NCBI RefSeq assembly: GCF_002332255.1
Contig: NZ_NRGW01000001.1
Span: forward strand, 3,596,001 to 3,660,000
Direction of reading: 5' to 3'
Length of the DNA: 64,000 bases
From: Halomonas sp. JB37
GTDB taxonomy: Bacteria; Pseudomonadota; Gammaproteobacteria; Pseudomonadales; Halomonadaceae
Shown here: in pieces, positions 15,427-24,746 of the stretch
Numbering within the stretch: the first letter of the stretch is position 1
Layout: every line of letters starts with the position of its first letter
Program-made: the position numbers and the translations under genes
Notes under the pieces: generated by a model
The model's input: only the letters and a program-made list of their open reading frames with translations
What the model was told of the DNA's origin: nothing
Database searches by the model: none

Positions 15427-17058
15427 ATGAATGAAGCTTCAACAGAAACCGTACTTAGTATTCGCGATCTCAATATTGCGCTACCTAAGGGTGCGGATCG
15501 TGCCCTGGCGGTTGAGAATGTTAGCTACGACGTAAAGCGCGGCGAAATCATGTGCGTGGTCGGCGAATCCGGCTCAGGCAAATCGATGGCTGCCAACGCC
15601 GTGATGGGGTTGCTGCCCAAGGGCGTCAACGCCACTCAAGGCGAGATAACGTTTGAGGGGCTGAACCTACTCACCCTGACGGAAAAACAGCACCGTGCCC
15701 TACGTGGGCTAAAAATCGGCATGATCTTCCAGGAACCCATGACCGCCCTTAATCCGCTGATGCGGGTAGGCGCACAAATTGCCGAAGTGTTTGAGGCCCA
15801 CGGCCAATTCACCGCAAAAGAGCGCCAGGCGCGAGCGCTGGAGCTATTAATTGAAGTCGGCATACCCCAGCCCGAAAAAGCCATTCGCGCCTATCCGTTC
15901 GAGCTTTCCGGCGGACAGCGCCAACGGGTGATGATCGCAATGGCACTGGCGTTGGAACCGATTCTACTGATTGCCGATGAGCCCACCACGGCGCTGGATG
16001 TAACGACCCAGGCGCAGATTCTGGAACTGATTCGCGATTTGCAAAGCCAGCGCGGTATGTCGGTGATGTTTATCACCCACGACTTTGGCGTCGTCGCTGA
16101 AATAGCCAATCGCGTCTGCGTGATGCGCCACGGAAAAATAGTGGAGCTAGGTGATGCGAAAGCGGTGCTGGAGAATCCTCAAGATGCCTACACCCAGGCG
16201 CTGATCGCAGCGATTCCCAGCAATGCGGTACCGCCTCACCGCGAGACCAGCCAAGTGGCCCCGCTGCTGGAGATAAAGCAGCTCAATAAAGTGTTTCGTT
16301 CCCGGGGCGGCTGGCTTAAACCCTCCCGAGAAGTCCGTGCCCTTGAGGATGTATCGCTTACCCTGGCGCGGGGTGAAACGGTGGGTATTGTGGGCGAATC
16401 CGGCTCGGGAAAATCTACCTTGGGTCGCTGCGTGGTGCGACTTGAGAATCCTGACAGCGGCGAACTGCTGCTAGATGGCGTGAATCTTTCGCAGCTTAAA
16501 GGCGATGCGCTGCGACGCGAACGCCACCGAGTGCAGATGATTTTTCAAGACCCTTACGCCTCGCTCAATCCGCGCACCAAAGTGGGCATGGCGGTTGCCC
16601 AGGGGCCGATTGCCAACGGCACGTCAAAAGCGGCGGCGCTCAAGCAGGCAGGTGAACTGCTGGAGATGGTCGGCTTGGGCGCCGGGGCGGCAGAGCGCTA
16701 TCCGCATGAATTTTCCGGGGGCCAGCGCCAGCGGATTGGCATTGCCAGAGCGCTAGCATTGAACCCAGAGTTGATCGTCGCGGACGAAGCCGTCTCAGCG
16801 TTGGACGTGTCCATTCAGGCTCAGGTGTTGGAGCTGCTGGAAGAACTGAAGCAACGCCTCTCTTTGTCGCTGCTCTTTATCACTCACGACCTGCGGGTGG
16901 CGGCGCATATTTGCGATCGTATTGTGGTGATGCAGCATGGCCGCATTGTCGAGCAAGGCAGCGCCGAGCAGATCTTTCTTGCTCCCCGCGAGGCATATAC
17001 CCAGGCCCTGCTCAAAGCGATTCCAGGGCGTGTGGCTCCCGTAGCGGCTACGGCGTAG
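15427..17058 (+). CDS. Fused double ABC ATPase (DppD-DppF type)
   Basis: 543 residues holding two complete ATPase domains. Domain 1 has Walker A GESGSGKS (near 43-50), signature LSGGQRQRV and Walker [13 protein letters not shown]. Domain 2 has a second GESGSGKS (near 326-333), signature FSGGQRQRI and [12 protein letters not shown]. Peptide importers either carry two separate ATPases or a fusion like this one (as in GsiA and YejF). It energises the two permeases just upstream. The start ATG at 15427 follows AGGAG. Confidence 0.9.
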   Translation: MNEASTETVLSIRDLNIALPKGADRALAVENVSYDVKRGEIMCVVGESGSGKSMAANAVMGLLPKGVNATQGEITFEGLNLLTLTEKQHRALRGLKIGMIFQEPMTALNPLMRVGAQIAEVFEAHGQFTAKERQARALELLIEVGIPQPEKAIRAYPFELSGGQRQRVMIAMALALEPILLIADEPTTALDVTTQAQILELIRDLQSQRGMSVMFITHDFGVVAEIANRVCVMRHGKIVELGDAKAVLENPQDAYTQALIAAIPSNAVPPHRETSQVAPLLEIKQLNKVFRSRGGWLKPSREVRALEDVSLTLARGETVGIVGESGSGKSTLGRCVVRLENPDSGELLLDGVNLSQLKGDALRRERHRVQMIFQDPYASLNPRTKVGMAVAQGPIANGTSKAAALKQAGELLEMVGLGAGAAERYPHEFSGGQRQRIGIARALALNPELIVADEAVSALDVSIQAQVLELLEELKQRLSLSLLFITHDLRVAAHICDRIVVMQHGRIVEQGSAEQIFLAPREAYTQALLKAIPGRVAPVAATA

Positions 17059-17152
17059 GTTTTTAAAGTGGTGTCGTTCATAATCGAATAGTTAAAAACT
17101 AATATTCAAAACACTAATGTAGTAAACCGAAAAGATGAGCTAAGGAACCCTC

Positions 17153-18532
17153 ATGCAGATAACCCTGGAGGCGCTGCGCGCCATTGTTGGCCCGGCCCAC
17201 GTATTAACGGGTGACGATGTGCATGGCCGCCGCGTGGACTGGATGACCGGCGCGCCCTGCCAGGCGGGAGCGATTATTCGCCCCGCAGACACCGAGCAGG
17301 TAGCGGCGGTCATGCGCGCTTGTTATGAGGTGCAGCAGCCGGTAGTCACTCACGGCGGATTAACCGGATTAGTACATGGCGCTGAAGCAAGCCCTGACGA
17401 GCTGGTCATTTCCCTTGAGCGCCTGACGGCTATTGAAGAGATCGACCAGATCGGCGGCACGCTCACTGTTCAAGCCGGAGCACCGCTGCAGCGGGTTCAA
17501 GAAGCAGCGCGAGAAGTCGGCCTGCAGTTTCCGCTTGATTTAGGCGCCCGAGGCAGCTGTACGATCGGCGGCAATATCGCCACCAACGCAGGCGGCGTGC
17601 GGGTGATTCGCTACGGCATGATGCGCCAGCAGGTGCTCGGCCTGGAAGCGGTGATGGCCGATGGCCGTGTGGTTAGCTCGATGAATCGCATGCTTAAAAA
17701 TAATGCCGGTTTTGATTTAAAGCAGCTGTTTATCGGCAGCGAAGGCACCCTGGGCATTGTGACGCGCGCCGTGCTGCGTCTGCAGCCTCCTACACCCAGC
17801 GAGCAGACGGCGATGGTTGCCTGCCCTTCGTTTGAAGCGTTAACCGGCCTGCTCAGCCATATGGGCAAAGCGCTAGGCGGAAGCCTGGGCGCCTTTGAAG
17901 TCATGTGGCAAAACTACTACCGCCTGCTGACGGAAACCATGGGGCGCCATACGCCGCCTATTGCTACCGAACACCCTTTTTATGTGATTATTGAGTCACT
18001 GGGCAGCGATGCCGAGCGCAATGCCAGCCAGTTCAGCGAAGCACTGGAAAGTGCGCTAGAGAGTGAATTGATTGTCGATGCGGTGATCGCGCAATCCCAC
18101 GCCCAGCGCGATGGGCTGTGGGCCATTCGTGAAGATATTGAAGGACTGGTTAAAGGCATGTCACCGGTTTTCACCTTTGATGTCAGTCTGCCGATTGCCG
18201 ATATGCAGCGCTACACCCTCGCGCTGGAAACGCAGCTAACGCAGCGCTGGCCAGAGGCGCGGCTAGTGGTGTTTGGCCACTTAGGCGATGGCAATCTGCA
18301 TATTTCCGTGAGTACGGGCAACGATGCCATCGAAATTCGCCGTGAAGTCGAAGCCATGGTTTATGAGCCGCTGACCGCACTTGGCGGGTCGGTGTCCGCT
18401 GAACACGGCATTGGCCTAGAAAAGCGCCCGTGGCTAAGCACCTGCCGTGCCAGCGCCGAGATCGAGTTGATGCAGACCCTCAAGCAAGCGTTAGACCCGC
18501 TCAATTTATTGAATCGCGGTAAAGTGCTTTAA
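17153..18532 (+). CDS. FAD-linked oxidase/dehydrogenase (GlcD/D-2-hydroxyacid type)
   Basis: 459 residues. The N-terminal FAD-binding type 4 domain shows TGAPCQAGAIIRPADTEQVA and the nucleotide-binding GGLTGLVHGA, then RGSCTIGGNIATNAGGVRVI (near 129-150). The C-terminal domain has VFGHLGDGNLHISVS and SAEHGIGLEKR, typical of FAD-oxidase C domains. Family members oxidise D-lactate, glycolate or D-2-hydroxyglutarate and pass electrons to the respiratory chain. Here it sits in the transporter operon before an aminotransferase, so it may oxidise a 2-hydroxy acid formed from the imported compound. The specific substrate is not evident. Confidence 0.85.
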   Translation: MQITLEALRAIVGPAHVLTGDDVHGRRVDWMTGAPCQAGAIIRPADTEQVAAVMRACYEVQQPVVTHGGLTGLVHGAEASPDELVISLERLTAIEEIDQIGGTLTVQAGAPLQRVQEAAREVGLQFPLDLGARGSCTIGGNIATNAGGVRVIRYGMMRQQVLGLEAVMADGRVVSSMNRMLKNNAGFDLKQLFIGSEGTLGIVTRAVLRLQPPTPSEQTAMVACPSFEALTGLLSHMGKALGGSLGAFEVMWQNYYRLLTETMGRHTPPIATEHPFYVIIESLGSDAERNASQFSEALESALESELIVDAVIAQSHAQRDGLWAIREDIEGLVKGMSPVFTFDVSLPIADMQRYTLALETQLTQRWPEARLVVFGHLGDGNLHISVSTGNDAIEIRREVEAMVYEPLTALGGSVSAEHGIGLEKRPWLSTCRASAEIELMQTLKQALDPLNLLNRGKVL

Positions 18533-18589
18533 CTACACGCCCAACGCTGATCATTACGACTGTTTTTGAGACCGCTTTTAGGAACCGCT

Positions 18590-19693
18590 ATGCCCCGCTA
18601 TCCCGAACACTTAACCAGTGAAGGCCCTGTTAACCCGTTTCCTGGCATCAAGGTGTTAGAGCGCCGCATCGGAAAGGAGATTCCTCATCGATTGGGCTCT
18701 AACGAAGGCCTGGACATGCCACACCGTGCACTGCGCGAGCACTTTGGCGATGCCCTAGCCGAACACGTTTACTGCTACGGCGATGCCGAGGCGCTCGGCG
18801 TGCGCCAGCGCCTGAGTGCCCAGCATGGTATGGCACTTGAAACGCTGCTGGTCGATGCCGGCGCCGACAGCCTTATTGCCCTGGCCCTGCGCACGACCTG
18901 TGAACCCGGCGCGGCCGTCATCTGCACCGCCGGCACCTACCCCACCTTTGGCTATTTTGCGCTTGGCCAGGGATGCCGTTTGGTTGAGCCCAGCTACGTT
19001 GAGGCGCCTGGCGTGCTGGCGCCCGACCTCGAAGCGATGGTCGCTGCAGCGCATAAAGAAGATGCACGACTGGTGTACTTAGCCAATCCCGACAACCCCA
19101 GCGGCCACTTACACAGCGACAGCGCGATCGTGCAGCTGCGTGAAGCGCTGCCCGATACTTGCTGGCTGTTGCTAGATGAAGCCTATGGGGATTTTCGCGA
19201 CGATGCTAACAGCGAGTTTGCTGCCCAAGCGCTGCCCGGCGTGATACGCCTGCGGACGCTCTCCAAGGCCCATGGCCTGGCTGGCATGCGCATTGGCTAC
19301 GCCATCGCTGACCCTGACGTGCTGGCGATGATGATGAAAGTGCGCATTCACTATGCGGTGTCGTCGTTAACACTAGTGGCCGCGGAAGTGGTGCTCGACC
19401 ATCCTGACGAAGTCGACCACCACGTGGCCGATGTGAAAGCGCGCCGCGAGCAGTTGGCAGCGCACTTTCGCGCGCTGGGTGCCGACGTACTGCCCAGCGC
19501 CACGAACTTTGTTGGCATCCGCCTACCCAGCGCCGAACTCGCCGCAAAGGTGCACCAGCAGCTACTCGCCGAAGGCGTGTTAGTGGCTCGATTGGCACAC
19601 CCGGCGCTTGCCAACATCATTCGTATTACCGCCGTGCAAGCAGCGCTGAAACCAGGGAGACTAGCGGCATTAGAGGCTGCGATTAACGCTTAA
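18590..19693 (+). CDS. Class I/II PLP aminotransferase (HisC-like)
   Basis: About 367 residues from the ATG at 18590, which has AGGA six bases upstream; an in-frame TTG at 18566 is less likely. The PLP lysine is in TLSKAHGLAGMRIGYA, and LVYLANPDNPSGH and WLLLDEAYGDF are the usual cofactor-contacting motifs of histidinol-phosphate aminotransferase relatives. The biosynthetic hisC normally sits with his genes, so a catabolic or specialised role is more likely here. Its end overlaps the end of the convergent aminotransferase gene by 4 bp (TTAA). Confidence 0.82.
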   Translation: MPRYPEHLTSEGPVNPFPGIKVLERRIGKEIPHRLGSNEGLDMPHRALREHFGDALAEHVYCYGDAEALGVRQRLSAQHGMALETLLVDAGADSLIALALRTTCEPGAAVICTAGTYPTFGYFALGQGCRLVEPSYVEAPGVLAPDLEAMVAAAHKEDARLVYLANPDNPSGHLHSDSAIVQLREALPDTCWLLLDEAYGDFRDDANSEFAAQALPGVIRLRTLSKAHGLAGMRIGYAIADPDVLAMMMKVRIHYAVSSLTLVAAEVVLDHPDEVDHHVADVKARREQLAAHFRALGADVLPSATNFVGIRLPSAELAAKVHQQLLAEGVLVARLAHPALANIIRITAVQAALKPGRLAALEAAINA

Positions 19694-20646
19694 GCCTGCG
19701 TTAGCCAATGACCAAACTCATCCAGCTCGCCACGCACCGCCTGACGGTATAAGCCTTGCAGCTGAGCCGTCACGCTGTCTGGATGGATGGGTTCATTGGC
19801 CGGTGGCGCCCCAGCGCGGGCGCCAATACGCCGCCCATCCAACTCGCGCAGCGGCAGTATCTCAGCGGCGGTGCCGGTTAAGAACGCTTCATCAGCGGTA
19901 TATAGCTCATCGCGGGTAATCCGCCGCTCACGCACTTCAATGCCCAGCACTTTTTGCGCTAACTGAATCACGCTATCCCGAGTAATGCCCTGCAGGCACG
20001 ACGTCACTTCCGGCGTGTGCAGTACGCCATCGCGCAGCAAAAAGACGTTAGCCGCCGAGGCCTCGGCCACATAGCCTTCTGGGTCAAGCATAATAGTTTC
20101 ATCAAACCCGGCTTTCACGGCGGTATTGAGCGCAAGCATCGAGTTAACGTAGTGCCCGCTGGTCTTGGCCCGGCATAGGCTGATATTGACGTGGTGACGC
20201 GCCCAGGAAGAGGTAAGCGCCCGCAGCCCATGGGTGGCCGCCTGAGGTGAAATGTACGGGCCTAAATCCCACGCTGCCACCATCAGGTGAGTGCTGAGCC
20301 CCTGAGCACGCAGACCCAAGCCTTCTGAGCCTAAAAACACGGTGGGCTTTAGATAGGCGTTAGTTAGGCTATTTTTGCTCAGGCACTCGCGCTGAGCAGT
20401 GATGATGTCTGCCTCGCTAAACGGCAGGGGAATGTCCAACGCATGCGCGCTTTCTGCCAGGCGGCGCGTGTGTTCAGCGACGCGAAACAGATGCGTGCCC
20501 GTAGCGCCTGCATAAGCACGCACACCTTCAAAACAGCCCATGCCGTAGTGCAGGGTATGAGTAAACAGGTGAACCTTAGCGTCGCGCCACTCACGCCATT
20601 CGCCGTCTAGCCAAATCCAGCCATCGCGATCATCAAGCGGTGTCAT
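19690..20646 (-). CDS. Branched-chain-type class IV aminotransferase (IlvE-like)
   Basis: About 318 residues. Features: HTLHYGMGCFEGVRAY near the N-terminus, the PLP lysine in CRAKTSGHYVNS, the cofactor region GYVAEASAANVFLL, and LTGTAAEILPLRELDGR. This is the fold type IV family that includes IlvE and D-amino acid transaminases. I start at the ATG at 20646, which overlaps the upstream stop as ATGA; an in-frame GTG at 20673 lies inside the deacetylase gene. As the last gene of a minus-strand series with deacylases and a TRAP importer, it probably transaminates an amine or amino acid released by the amidohydrolases. Confidence 0.85.
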   Translation of the reverse strand: MTPLDDRDGWIWLDGEWREWRDAKVHLFTHTLHYGMGCFEGVRAYAGATGTHLFRVAEHTRRLAESAHALDIPLPFSEADIITAQRECLSKNSLTNAYLKPTVFLGSEGLGLRAQGLSTHLMVAAWDLGPYISPQAATHGLRALTSSWARHHVNISLCRAKTSGHYVNSMLALNTAVKAGFDETIMLDPEGYVAEASAANVFLLRDGVLHTPEVTSCLQGITRDSVIQLAQKVLGIEVRERRITRDELYTADEAFLTGTAAEILPLRELDGRRIGARAGAPPANEPIHPDSVTAQLQGLYRQAVRGELDEFGHWLTQA

Positions 20647-21749
20647 CGTTTTGCGTGCTCCCACTGTTGGCACCAGCCTTCAATTAAGGCCTGCTGGTGC
20701 GGTTGCAGGGCCTGGTAACCCCACGCGGCAATTTCTTCGTTTTGCGGATCGGGTACGGTCGTCGTACTGCCCGCCAGGGTTTGGATAACCGCGTGACCGC
20801 ATAGCGGCACGTAGCCCTCCGAGTAGCCGCCTTCGTGTATCACGACAAGCTTGCCTTCGCAGCAGCGCTCGGCCAGTGCTTTCAGCTGAGCCGTCATGCG
20901 GGCGAACGCTTCGCTATTGAGCAGCATTTTACCTAGCGGGTCTTTGGCGCAGGCGTCATAGCCGCAGGCCACCACGATCAATTCAGGCGCAAAGGCTTCC
21001 AGCGCAGGCAGTACCAGCGTTTCCATGGCGTGCGCGTAGGCGCCCAAGCCACAGCCCGGCGGCAGCGGTAAGTTAAGGTTGGCGCCGAGGCCGGGGCCTT
21101 CGCCCTGCTCGTCAAAGCTACCGGTATCCAGCGGGTAGTTAGCCGCTTGATGGAGCGACACCGTGAACACGTCAGGCTCGCTGTAAAAGGCGGCCTGCTG
21201 TCCGTTGCCGTGGTGAACATCCCAATCAAGTATCGCCACGCGCTTCATCTGCCCTAAGGCGCGGGCGCGCATCACCGCCACGGGAATGTTGCCCAGCAGG
21301 CAAAAACCGCGGCCTTGATCAGCTTCTGCGTGGTGGCCAGGCGGGCGGCATAGCGCGTAAGCGTTGCTTACGTCGCCCAGCGCTACCGCCTCAACAGCCG
21401 CCACCGCCAACCCCGCCGACTGAGTAGCCGCCGCCCAGCTGCCGGGCATAAAGGGCGCACAGTCGCCACCGTTACCGCCTTGGCTTTTGTCGCCCGCCTG
21501 AAGCATATTTAAATAGCGCGGGGTGTGAAAACGCAGCAGATCGTCAAACGTCGCCGCCGGTGGTTTCACGACGTGAAGTTCGTCAATCAGCCCGCTGGCT
21601 TCAAGAATATTTTTTAGCCGGCGTTTGCTCTCAGGGCTTTCAGACGCTGCCTGGGGCTGTAAAAACTCACCGGGTGCGGAAAACACGCCTATGGCCCCTT
21701 GGTCATGCCAAAAGCAGCGCTCATGCCAGTAAAAGCCGGTTGCCTTCAT
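20643..21749 (-). CDS. Histone-deacetylase-like amidohydrolase, class II (HDAH) type
   Basis: 368 residues. Motifs: CRPPGHHAEADQGRGFCLLG, LDWDVHHGNGQQAAFYS (zinc ligands), VVACGYDACAKDPLGKML (third ligand) and VIHEGGYSEGYVPLCG (catalytic Tyr). The N-terminal WHERCFWHDQGAI and the C-terminal GHAVIQTLAG arrangement resemble the Bordetella/Alcaligenes HDAH enzyme more than the acetylpolyamine amidohydrolases next door. HDAH proteins hydrolyse acyl amides in vitro; natural substrates are uncertain. Overlaps both neighbours by 4 bp (ATGA), so it is translated as part of one unit. Confidence 0.85.
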   Translation of the reverse strand: MKATGFYWHERCFWHDQGAIGVFSAPGEFLQPQAASESPESKRRLKNILEASGLIDELHVVKPPAATFDDLLRFHTPRYLNMLQAGDKSQGGNGGDCAPFMPGSWAAATQSAGLAVAAVEAVALGDVSNAYALCRPPGHHAEADQGRGFCLLGNIPVAVMRARALGQMKRVAILDWDVHHGNGQQAAFYSEPDVFTVSLHQAANYPLDTGSFDEQGEGPGLGANLNLPLPPGCGLGAYAHAMETLVLPALEAFAPELIVVACGYDACAKDPLGKMLLNSEAFARMTAQLKALAERCCEGKLVVIHEGGYSEGYVPLCGHAVIQTLAGSTTTVPDPQNEEIAAWGYQALQPHQQALIEGWCQQWEHAKR

Positions 21750-22777
21750 GGCGCAAAGCCCTGCATAAAGGCGGCTAAGTTGACGCTTAAATGCTCGGTA
21801 GGGTAGCCACCTTCCTGAATAATCACCGTGGGCAGCGACAGTTCGGCTAAGCGCTTGCCCACATCGACAAAGGCGTCGGTTTCCACGTTCAGGCCGGCTA
21901 ACGGGTCGTCTTTATGGGCATCTAACCCCAGCGCCACTACCACTGCATCGGGTGCATAGCTCTGAAGATGATCAATTAACACCGCCAACGCATCTAGAAA
22001 GACCTCGCCATCGCTTCCGACGGGCAAGGGCAAATTGACGTTGGCGTCTAAGCCCTCGCCACAGCCCTCTTCATCGGCGCCGCCCCAAAAGAACGGATAG
22101 AAATCGCTGGGGTCGGCGTGCAGCGAACCGGTCCACACGTCACTGCGGGCATAAAAAATATCCTGAGTACCGTTGCCGTGATGAAGATCCACATCAATGA
22201 TCGCCACCTTGGCAAAGCGCTCACGCAGCACCGTGGCTGCCAGCGCGGCGTTATTGAGTAGGCAAAAGCCACCGGCGCGCTCAGGCCCAGCGTGATGGCC
22301 CGGCGGGCGGCAAAGCGCGTAGGCAGTAGGCGCGCCGTTAAGCACTTCTTCTGCAGCAGCTTCAGCCGTCGCGGCGGAGGCCAGCGCGCCCTGAAAGCTT
22401 GTGGCACTGAGCGGGCAGGCCATATCGTGCAAATGCCAGCCCGCTTGGCCAATCGGATGGCGCGGGTAATGGTGGCCGCCCCCGCAGGGGTGAATATTCG
22501 GCGCAACAAACTCCGCTGCATTGGGCAGCGCCTGCCAGCGCGTGTAAATGGTCTCCAAAAACTGCAGGTAGCGCGGCGTATGAATCTGCTCTAAGCGCTT
22601 ACGCAGCCGAGGAGAATCCGCTGCGCTAGGCGTTGTCAGCGTAAGCCCTACACTAGCCAAACCTTGCGAGAGCAGCTCCGCGCGCACCGGGCCTTCCGGT
22701 GACGGCGCGGGCTGCCCGCGCAGTAAAAACGTTGGCGGTGCATGAGAGGCTTGGTCGGGATGGTAAAAGCATTTCAT
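21746..22777 (-). CDS. Histone-deacetylase-family protein, acetylpolyamine amidohydrolase type
   Basis: 343 residues. Motifs: CRPPGHHAGPERAGGFCLLN, IDVDLHHGNGTQDIFYA, VALGLDAHKDDPLAGLNV and IIQEGGYPTEHL, giving a complete set of zinc ligands and the catalytic Tyr. The sequences SLHADPSDFYPFFWGGADEE and VALGLDAHKDDP resemble Pseudomonas acetylpolyamine amidohydrolases. It shares its layout with the enzyme at 10049-11071 but is clearly diverged from it. The gene follows the TRAP permease genes on the same strand after 78 bp and overlaps the next deacetylase by 4 bp. Confidence 0.85.
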   Translation of the reverse strand: MKCFYHPDQASHAPPTFLLRGQPAPSPEGPVRAELLSQGLASVGLTLTTPSAADSPRLRKRLEQIHTPRYLQFLETIYTRWQALPNAAEFVAPNIHPCGGGHHYPRHPIGQAGWHLHDMACPLSATSFQGALASAATAEAAAEEVLNGAPTAYALCRPPGHHAGPERAGGFCLLNNAALAATVLRERFAKVAIIDVDLHHGNGTQDIFYARSDVWTGSLHADPSDFYPFFWGGADEEGCGEGLDANVNLPLPVGSDGEVFLDALAVLIDHLQSYAPDAVVVALGLDAHKDDPLAGLNVETDAFVDVGKRLAELSLPTVIIQEGGYPTEHLSVNLAAFMQGFAP

Positions 22778-22855
22778 GATTAAGTTCGCAATCCTTAGGT
22801 TCTTGACGAGAACGACCTGAACTCGCTGACGCTTCGTACAACCCCTGGTAGCCGA

Positions 22856-24130
22856 TTAGAGTAAAGAAGGAATCCAGGTGGAAAGCGCTGGAAATGCGGC
22901 TAGTAGCACAATCACCACCAGAAACGAGACGTAGAACGGTAGCGAGGCAATAATTGCCCGCTCGTAAGGCACTTCGGCTATTCGCGCGGCGGTCATTAGC
23001 GTCATCCCTACCGGCGGCGTCACATTGGCGATATTCAGCACCACAATCATCAAGATAGCGAAGTGCAGCGGATCAAAGCCAAGCTGAATCATCGCTGGGA
23101 CTAACACCGGGGCGATCACGACTAACGCAGGCAATACATCCATCACCGTGCCAATGATTAACAGTAGCAGGCATACCAGCATTAGTTGCACAAAGGCCAT
23201 ATCGCTAAAGGTGGTAATCAAGCTTGCGGCGTCTCGGGCAATACCCGAGCGCGTGACAAACCAGCCCAGCACCGCAGACGTTGCCAATAGAAAAAACACT
23301 ACGCCTGAAAAGCGCACGGTGGTCACCAGCGAGTCCCATATTTTTCGCCAAGTAAGATTGCGATAGAACACGGTGCCAATGATGATCGCATAAACGGCCG
23401 CAAAGCCCGAGGCTTCCGTAATCGTTGTAAGCCCGGAGAGAATACCGCCCATGATAATCAGCGGCACTACCATCGCCGGAAGTGCGACCAATAGAGCGAT
23501 CATTGCGGCCTTAAACGGCGTCGGGGCCTGCTTAGGATAGTTACGTTTCCAGGCTAGAAAAAAGCTCATTCCTAGCAGAGCTAATGCCATTAACAGCCCA
23601 GGAATAATCCCCCCCGCAAACAGGTCAATCACCGAAATATCCCGCAGCAGCGTGGCGTACACCACCATAACAACGCTGGGGGGAATGATTGGCCCAATGA
23701 TCGATGAACAGGCGGTGACGGCAGCAGCATATTCGGCGTCGTAACCCTGCTTTTTCATCTCAGGGATCATGATTTTACCAATCGCCACGGTATCCGTGAC
23801 GGCGGCGCCGGTCAGGCCAGCAAAAAACACCGACACTGAAATATTCACATGGGAAAGCGATCCGCGCACACGGCCGAATAAGGCATTGTTAAACGCGATC
23901 AGCTTATGGGTTAGCCCGCCTTGGTTCATCAGTTCAGCGGTAAAGATAAAATAGGGAATGGCAATCAATAGAAACCCAGAAACGCCCGAGAACATACGGT
24001 CGGCAATAATGCCCAGCATGCGTTCACCGCCTAGCGCGAAACCACCCGCTAGCCCCGACATCGCCATCACCACCGCAACGGGCGCACCAATAAATAACAG
24101 CAATACGAATACTAAAATCGCGGGCGTCAT
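22856..24130 (-). CDS. dctM: TRAP transporter large permease (DctM type)
   Basis: 424 residues, almost entirely hydrophobic, with about 12 membrane helices. Typical DctM features are VFFAGLTGAAVTDTVAIGKI, IIGPIIPPSVVMVVYATL and VVLNIANVTPPVGMTLMTAA. It is the Na+-coupled transport subunit that takes organic acids or amino acids handed over by the periplasmic binding protein. Overlaps the small permease gene by 4 bp. Together with dctQ and dctP it forms a complete tripartite importer. Confidence 0.92.
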   Translation of the reverse strand: MTPAILVFVLLLFIGAPVAVVMAMSGLAGGFALGGERMLGIIADRMFSGVSGFLLIAIPYFIFTAELMNQGGLTHKLIAFNNALFGRVRGSLSHVNISVSVFFAGLTGAAVTDTVAIGKIMIPEMKKQGYDAEYAAAVTACSSIIGPIIPPSVVMVVYATLLRDISVIDLFAGGIIPGLLMALALLGMSFFLAWKRNYPKQAPTPFKAAMIALLVALPAMVVPLIIMGGILSGLTTITEASGFAAVYAIIIGTVFYRNLTWRKIWDSLVTTVRFSGVVFFLLATSAVLGWFVTRSGIARDAASLITTFSDMAFVQLMLVCLLLLIIGTVMDVLPALVVIAPVLVPAMIQLGFDPLHFAILMIVVLNIANVTPPVGMTLMTAARIAEVPYERAIIASLPFYVSFLVVIVLLAAFPALSTWIPSLL

Positions 24131-24678
24131 GAGCGGCTCTCCCCGTCATTGATTTCAATGAGTTCGTCAATCATCTCGCTCTCATCCAAAAAGTGCTCTA
24201 GCAAGGAGAAGCCATGCACCAAGTGGAGCAGCATAATGACGCCGCTAATCGGCACCACAATGGCGGTCACCTTACTGGGGATACGGATTTGGTCGGAGAC
24301 CATGTAAACCTGGGTGGCGTTAGTGAAGTAGCCCCAGCCATACCAAACCAGCATTAGTGCAAACAAACCAATCACCGCCAGGCAAAGCCCCGCTCCAATT
24401 TGCACTAGGATTTTTGGCAGGCTGCGTATCAGCAGCGTCATGGCCACATGCTCGCCATAGCGCAGCGAAATGGTCATGGAAAGAAAACCGATCCACGGTA
24501 GAAATAGGCGTGCCAGCGAGTAGGTCCAGCTCAGCGTGCTGCCCGTTGCTAGCTTATAAAGAAAGGCGGTAAACGAGATCCCCAACATTGCCAGGATACA
24601 GCCCACACAGACCACAATGGCCACCTGATTGATGCTATCGCTTAGGCGGCGCAAAGGTTTTAATACACCCATCACCAT
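24127..24678 (-). CDS. dctQ: TRAP transporter small permease (DctQ type)
   Basis: 183 residues with four predicted helices: CVGCILAMLGISFTAFLYKL, then segments around SLARLFLPWIGFLSMTISLR, GLCLAVIGLFALMLVWYGWG and VIVPISGVIMLLHLVHGFSL. The acidic C-terminal tail (DESEMIDELIEIND) is cytoplasmic. DctQ proteins pair with DctM and stabilise the complex. Located between the binding-protein gene and dctM in the standard P-Q-M order. Confidence 0.9.
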   Translation of the reverse strand: MVMGVLKPLRRLSDSINQVAIVVCVGCILAMLGISFTAFLYKLATGSTLSWTYSLARLFLPWIGFLSMTISLRYGEHVAMTLLIRSLPKILVQIGAGLCLAVIGLFALMLVWYGWGYFTNATQVYMVSDQIRIPSKVTAIVVPISGVIMLLHLVHGFSLLEHFLDESEMIDELIEINDGESRS

Positions 24679-24746
24679 CCCTCACGCTAGAGCGCATAAC
24701 AGCCGCTCCAGCGTTGGTTAAGAATTAGCCGTTAATGACCCAGCGG

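Noticed and set aside
19206-19620. Minus-strand frames inside the HisC-like aminotransferase gene
   Set aside because: Shadow frames without start signals; the plus-strand protein has clear PLP motifs over the same bases.
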